NCBI GenBank assembly: GCA_021734005.1
Contig: JAIPJV010000160.1
Location: 1 to 5,282, forward strand
DNA: 5,282 nucleotides
Reading direction: 5' to 3'
Source: Fidelibacterota bacterium
Lineage (GTDB): Bacteria; Fidelibacterota; UBA2242; JAFGTP01
The notes under the pieces were generated by a model. That model was not told where the DNA came from, did not search any database, and worked only from the letters and a program-made list of their open reading frames with translations. Shown in pieces: positions 4,781-5,282 of the stretch (position 1 is the stretch's first letter; every line of letters begins with the position of its first letter). The translations under genes and the position numbers were made by a program.

Positions 4781-5282
4781 TTATTTCATCAGAATCATTT
4801 TTCGCATTTGTGAAGAATAATCACTAAATCGAATTTGATAAAAATAAATACCGCTACTTAAATAATTCCCATTTTCATCTTTCGGATCCCAATTTAATGA
4901 GTACTGGCCGGAAGAATTGTGATGACGCTGAATAGTTGTCACGATGTTTCCGGTCAAATTATATATATTCACTTCCACCTCGCCTTTTGTTGGTACAAAA
5001 TATTCCAGAGTTGTACTGGAATTAAAGGGATTCGGATAATTTTGATAAAGAGCGAATTTCTGGGGACGGTAATCAGGACCTATTCGATCTGTTGCTGAGA
5101 TTTCAAATTCAGCATAAACTGGCAAATGATCGGAAGCATTATACAGCGCATTGGCAACTTCATCACGGACAGCCCGATTACCACTATAATTGACCGAGCT
5201 ATTCAAATGCTGCCCATCATTTCCAAAACTGGTATAACTATCACCAACGTAATCTATTGCATTTTCCGATCGAACTGCATCT
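4781..5282 (-). CDS. Secreted endonuclease/exonuclease/phosphatase-family protein, C-terminal part with sorting domain
   Basis: A minus-strand frame enters from the right edge with no start in the window and gives 166 residues before TAA (4781-4783). A TTG at 5206 is not a real start because the frame continues upstream in homologous-looking sequence (DYVGDSYTSFGNDGQHLNSS). Visible residues 49-55, ASDHLPV, are the C-terminal Ser-Asp-His signature of EEP enzymes (DNase I/exonuclease III fold), where the Asp-His pair is catalytic. These enzymes hydrolyse phosphodiester or phosphate bonds. After a linker (ISATDRIGPDYRPQ), residues 76-166 form a sorting or FlgD-Ig-like domain: LYQNYPNPFN, EVEVNIYNLTGNIV, GQYSLNWDPKDENGNYLSSG and IYFYQI, ending RKMILMK. 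This points to type IX-like export and surface attachment or release. An extracellular nuclease is likely; the exact substrate cannot be told without the N-terminal part. Confidence 0.93.
   Translation of the reverse strand, partial: DAVRSENAIDYVGDSYTSFGNDGQHLNSSVNYSGNRAVRDEVANALYNASDHLPVYAEFEISATDRIGPDYRPQKFALYQNYPNPFNSSTTLEYFVPTKGEVEVNIYNLTGNIVTTIQRHHNSSGQYSLNWDPKDENGNYLSSGIYFYQIRFSDYSSQMRKMILMK

Noticed and set aside
5204..5206. TTG as the start of the right-edge gene
   Set aside because: The same frame continues upstream to the window edge with EEP-like sequence, so the gene is truncated by the window rather than starting here.
1..5282. tRNA or rRNA genes, or a defence system
   Set aside because: I found no tRNA-like or rRNA-like segments. 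None of the four genes matches a defence family; the nuclease-fold protein carries an export tail and is better read as an extracellular enzyme.

Overview
The window is an AT-rich bacterial chromosomal segment carrying four protein genes, all envelope-associated or secreted. The best lineage clue is the end of the last gene: a C-terminal domain with the motif YQNYPNPFN, typical of type IX secretion/FlgD-Ig-like sorting tails in the FCB superphylum (Bacteroidota, Ignavibacteria, Calditrichota, Cloacimonadota, Marinimicrobia, KSB1-like lineages). I cannot narrow it further from sequence alone.

Layout: (1) 1-1577, minus strand: a gene for a secreted protein made of about 135-residue tandem beta-rich repeats. 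It runs off the left edge, is open for 525 codons and I recognise no named family. (2) 1578-2109: a very AT-rich divergent intergenic region with promoter candidates for both flanking genes, an 11-bp-phased series of TTTAAA hexamers, a 20-bp-spaced direct repeat and a 14-bp perfect palindrome. (3) 2110-3408, plus strand: an outer-membrane beta-barrel protein with a long Glu/Lys linker and two C-terminal LysM-like domains, an architecture that would tie the outer membrane to peptidoglycan. (4) 3409-3860: a noncoding interval holding a 320-bp MITE-like element (12-bp perfect terminal inverted repeats, 5-bp CATTA flanking direct repeat) packed with hairpins, then a strong intrinsic terminator. 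(5) 3861-4772, plus strand: a DUF1460/AmiA-like NlpC/P60-fold amidase, probably exported and acting on peptidoglycan fragments. (6) 4781-5282, minus strand: the C-terminal part of a secreted endonuclease/exonuclease/phosphatase-family enzyme with a sorting tail, converging on the amidase gene with 8 bp between the two stop codons.

Two genes share a cell-wall theme (LysM anchoring and a peptidoglycan amidase), and all four products appear to leave the cytoplasm. The terminator between the LysM gene and the amidase gene argues against one simple operon, although no clear promoter fits the 26 bp between that terminator and the amidase start. The most unusual structure is the MITE-like insertion directly after the LysM gene's stop codon, which appears to have separated the gene from its terminator.
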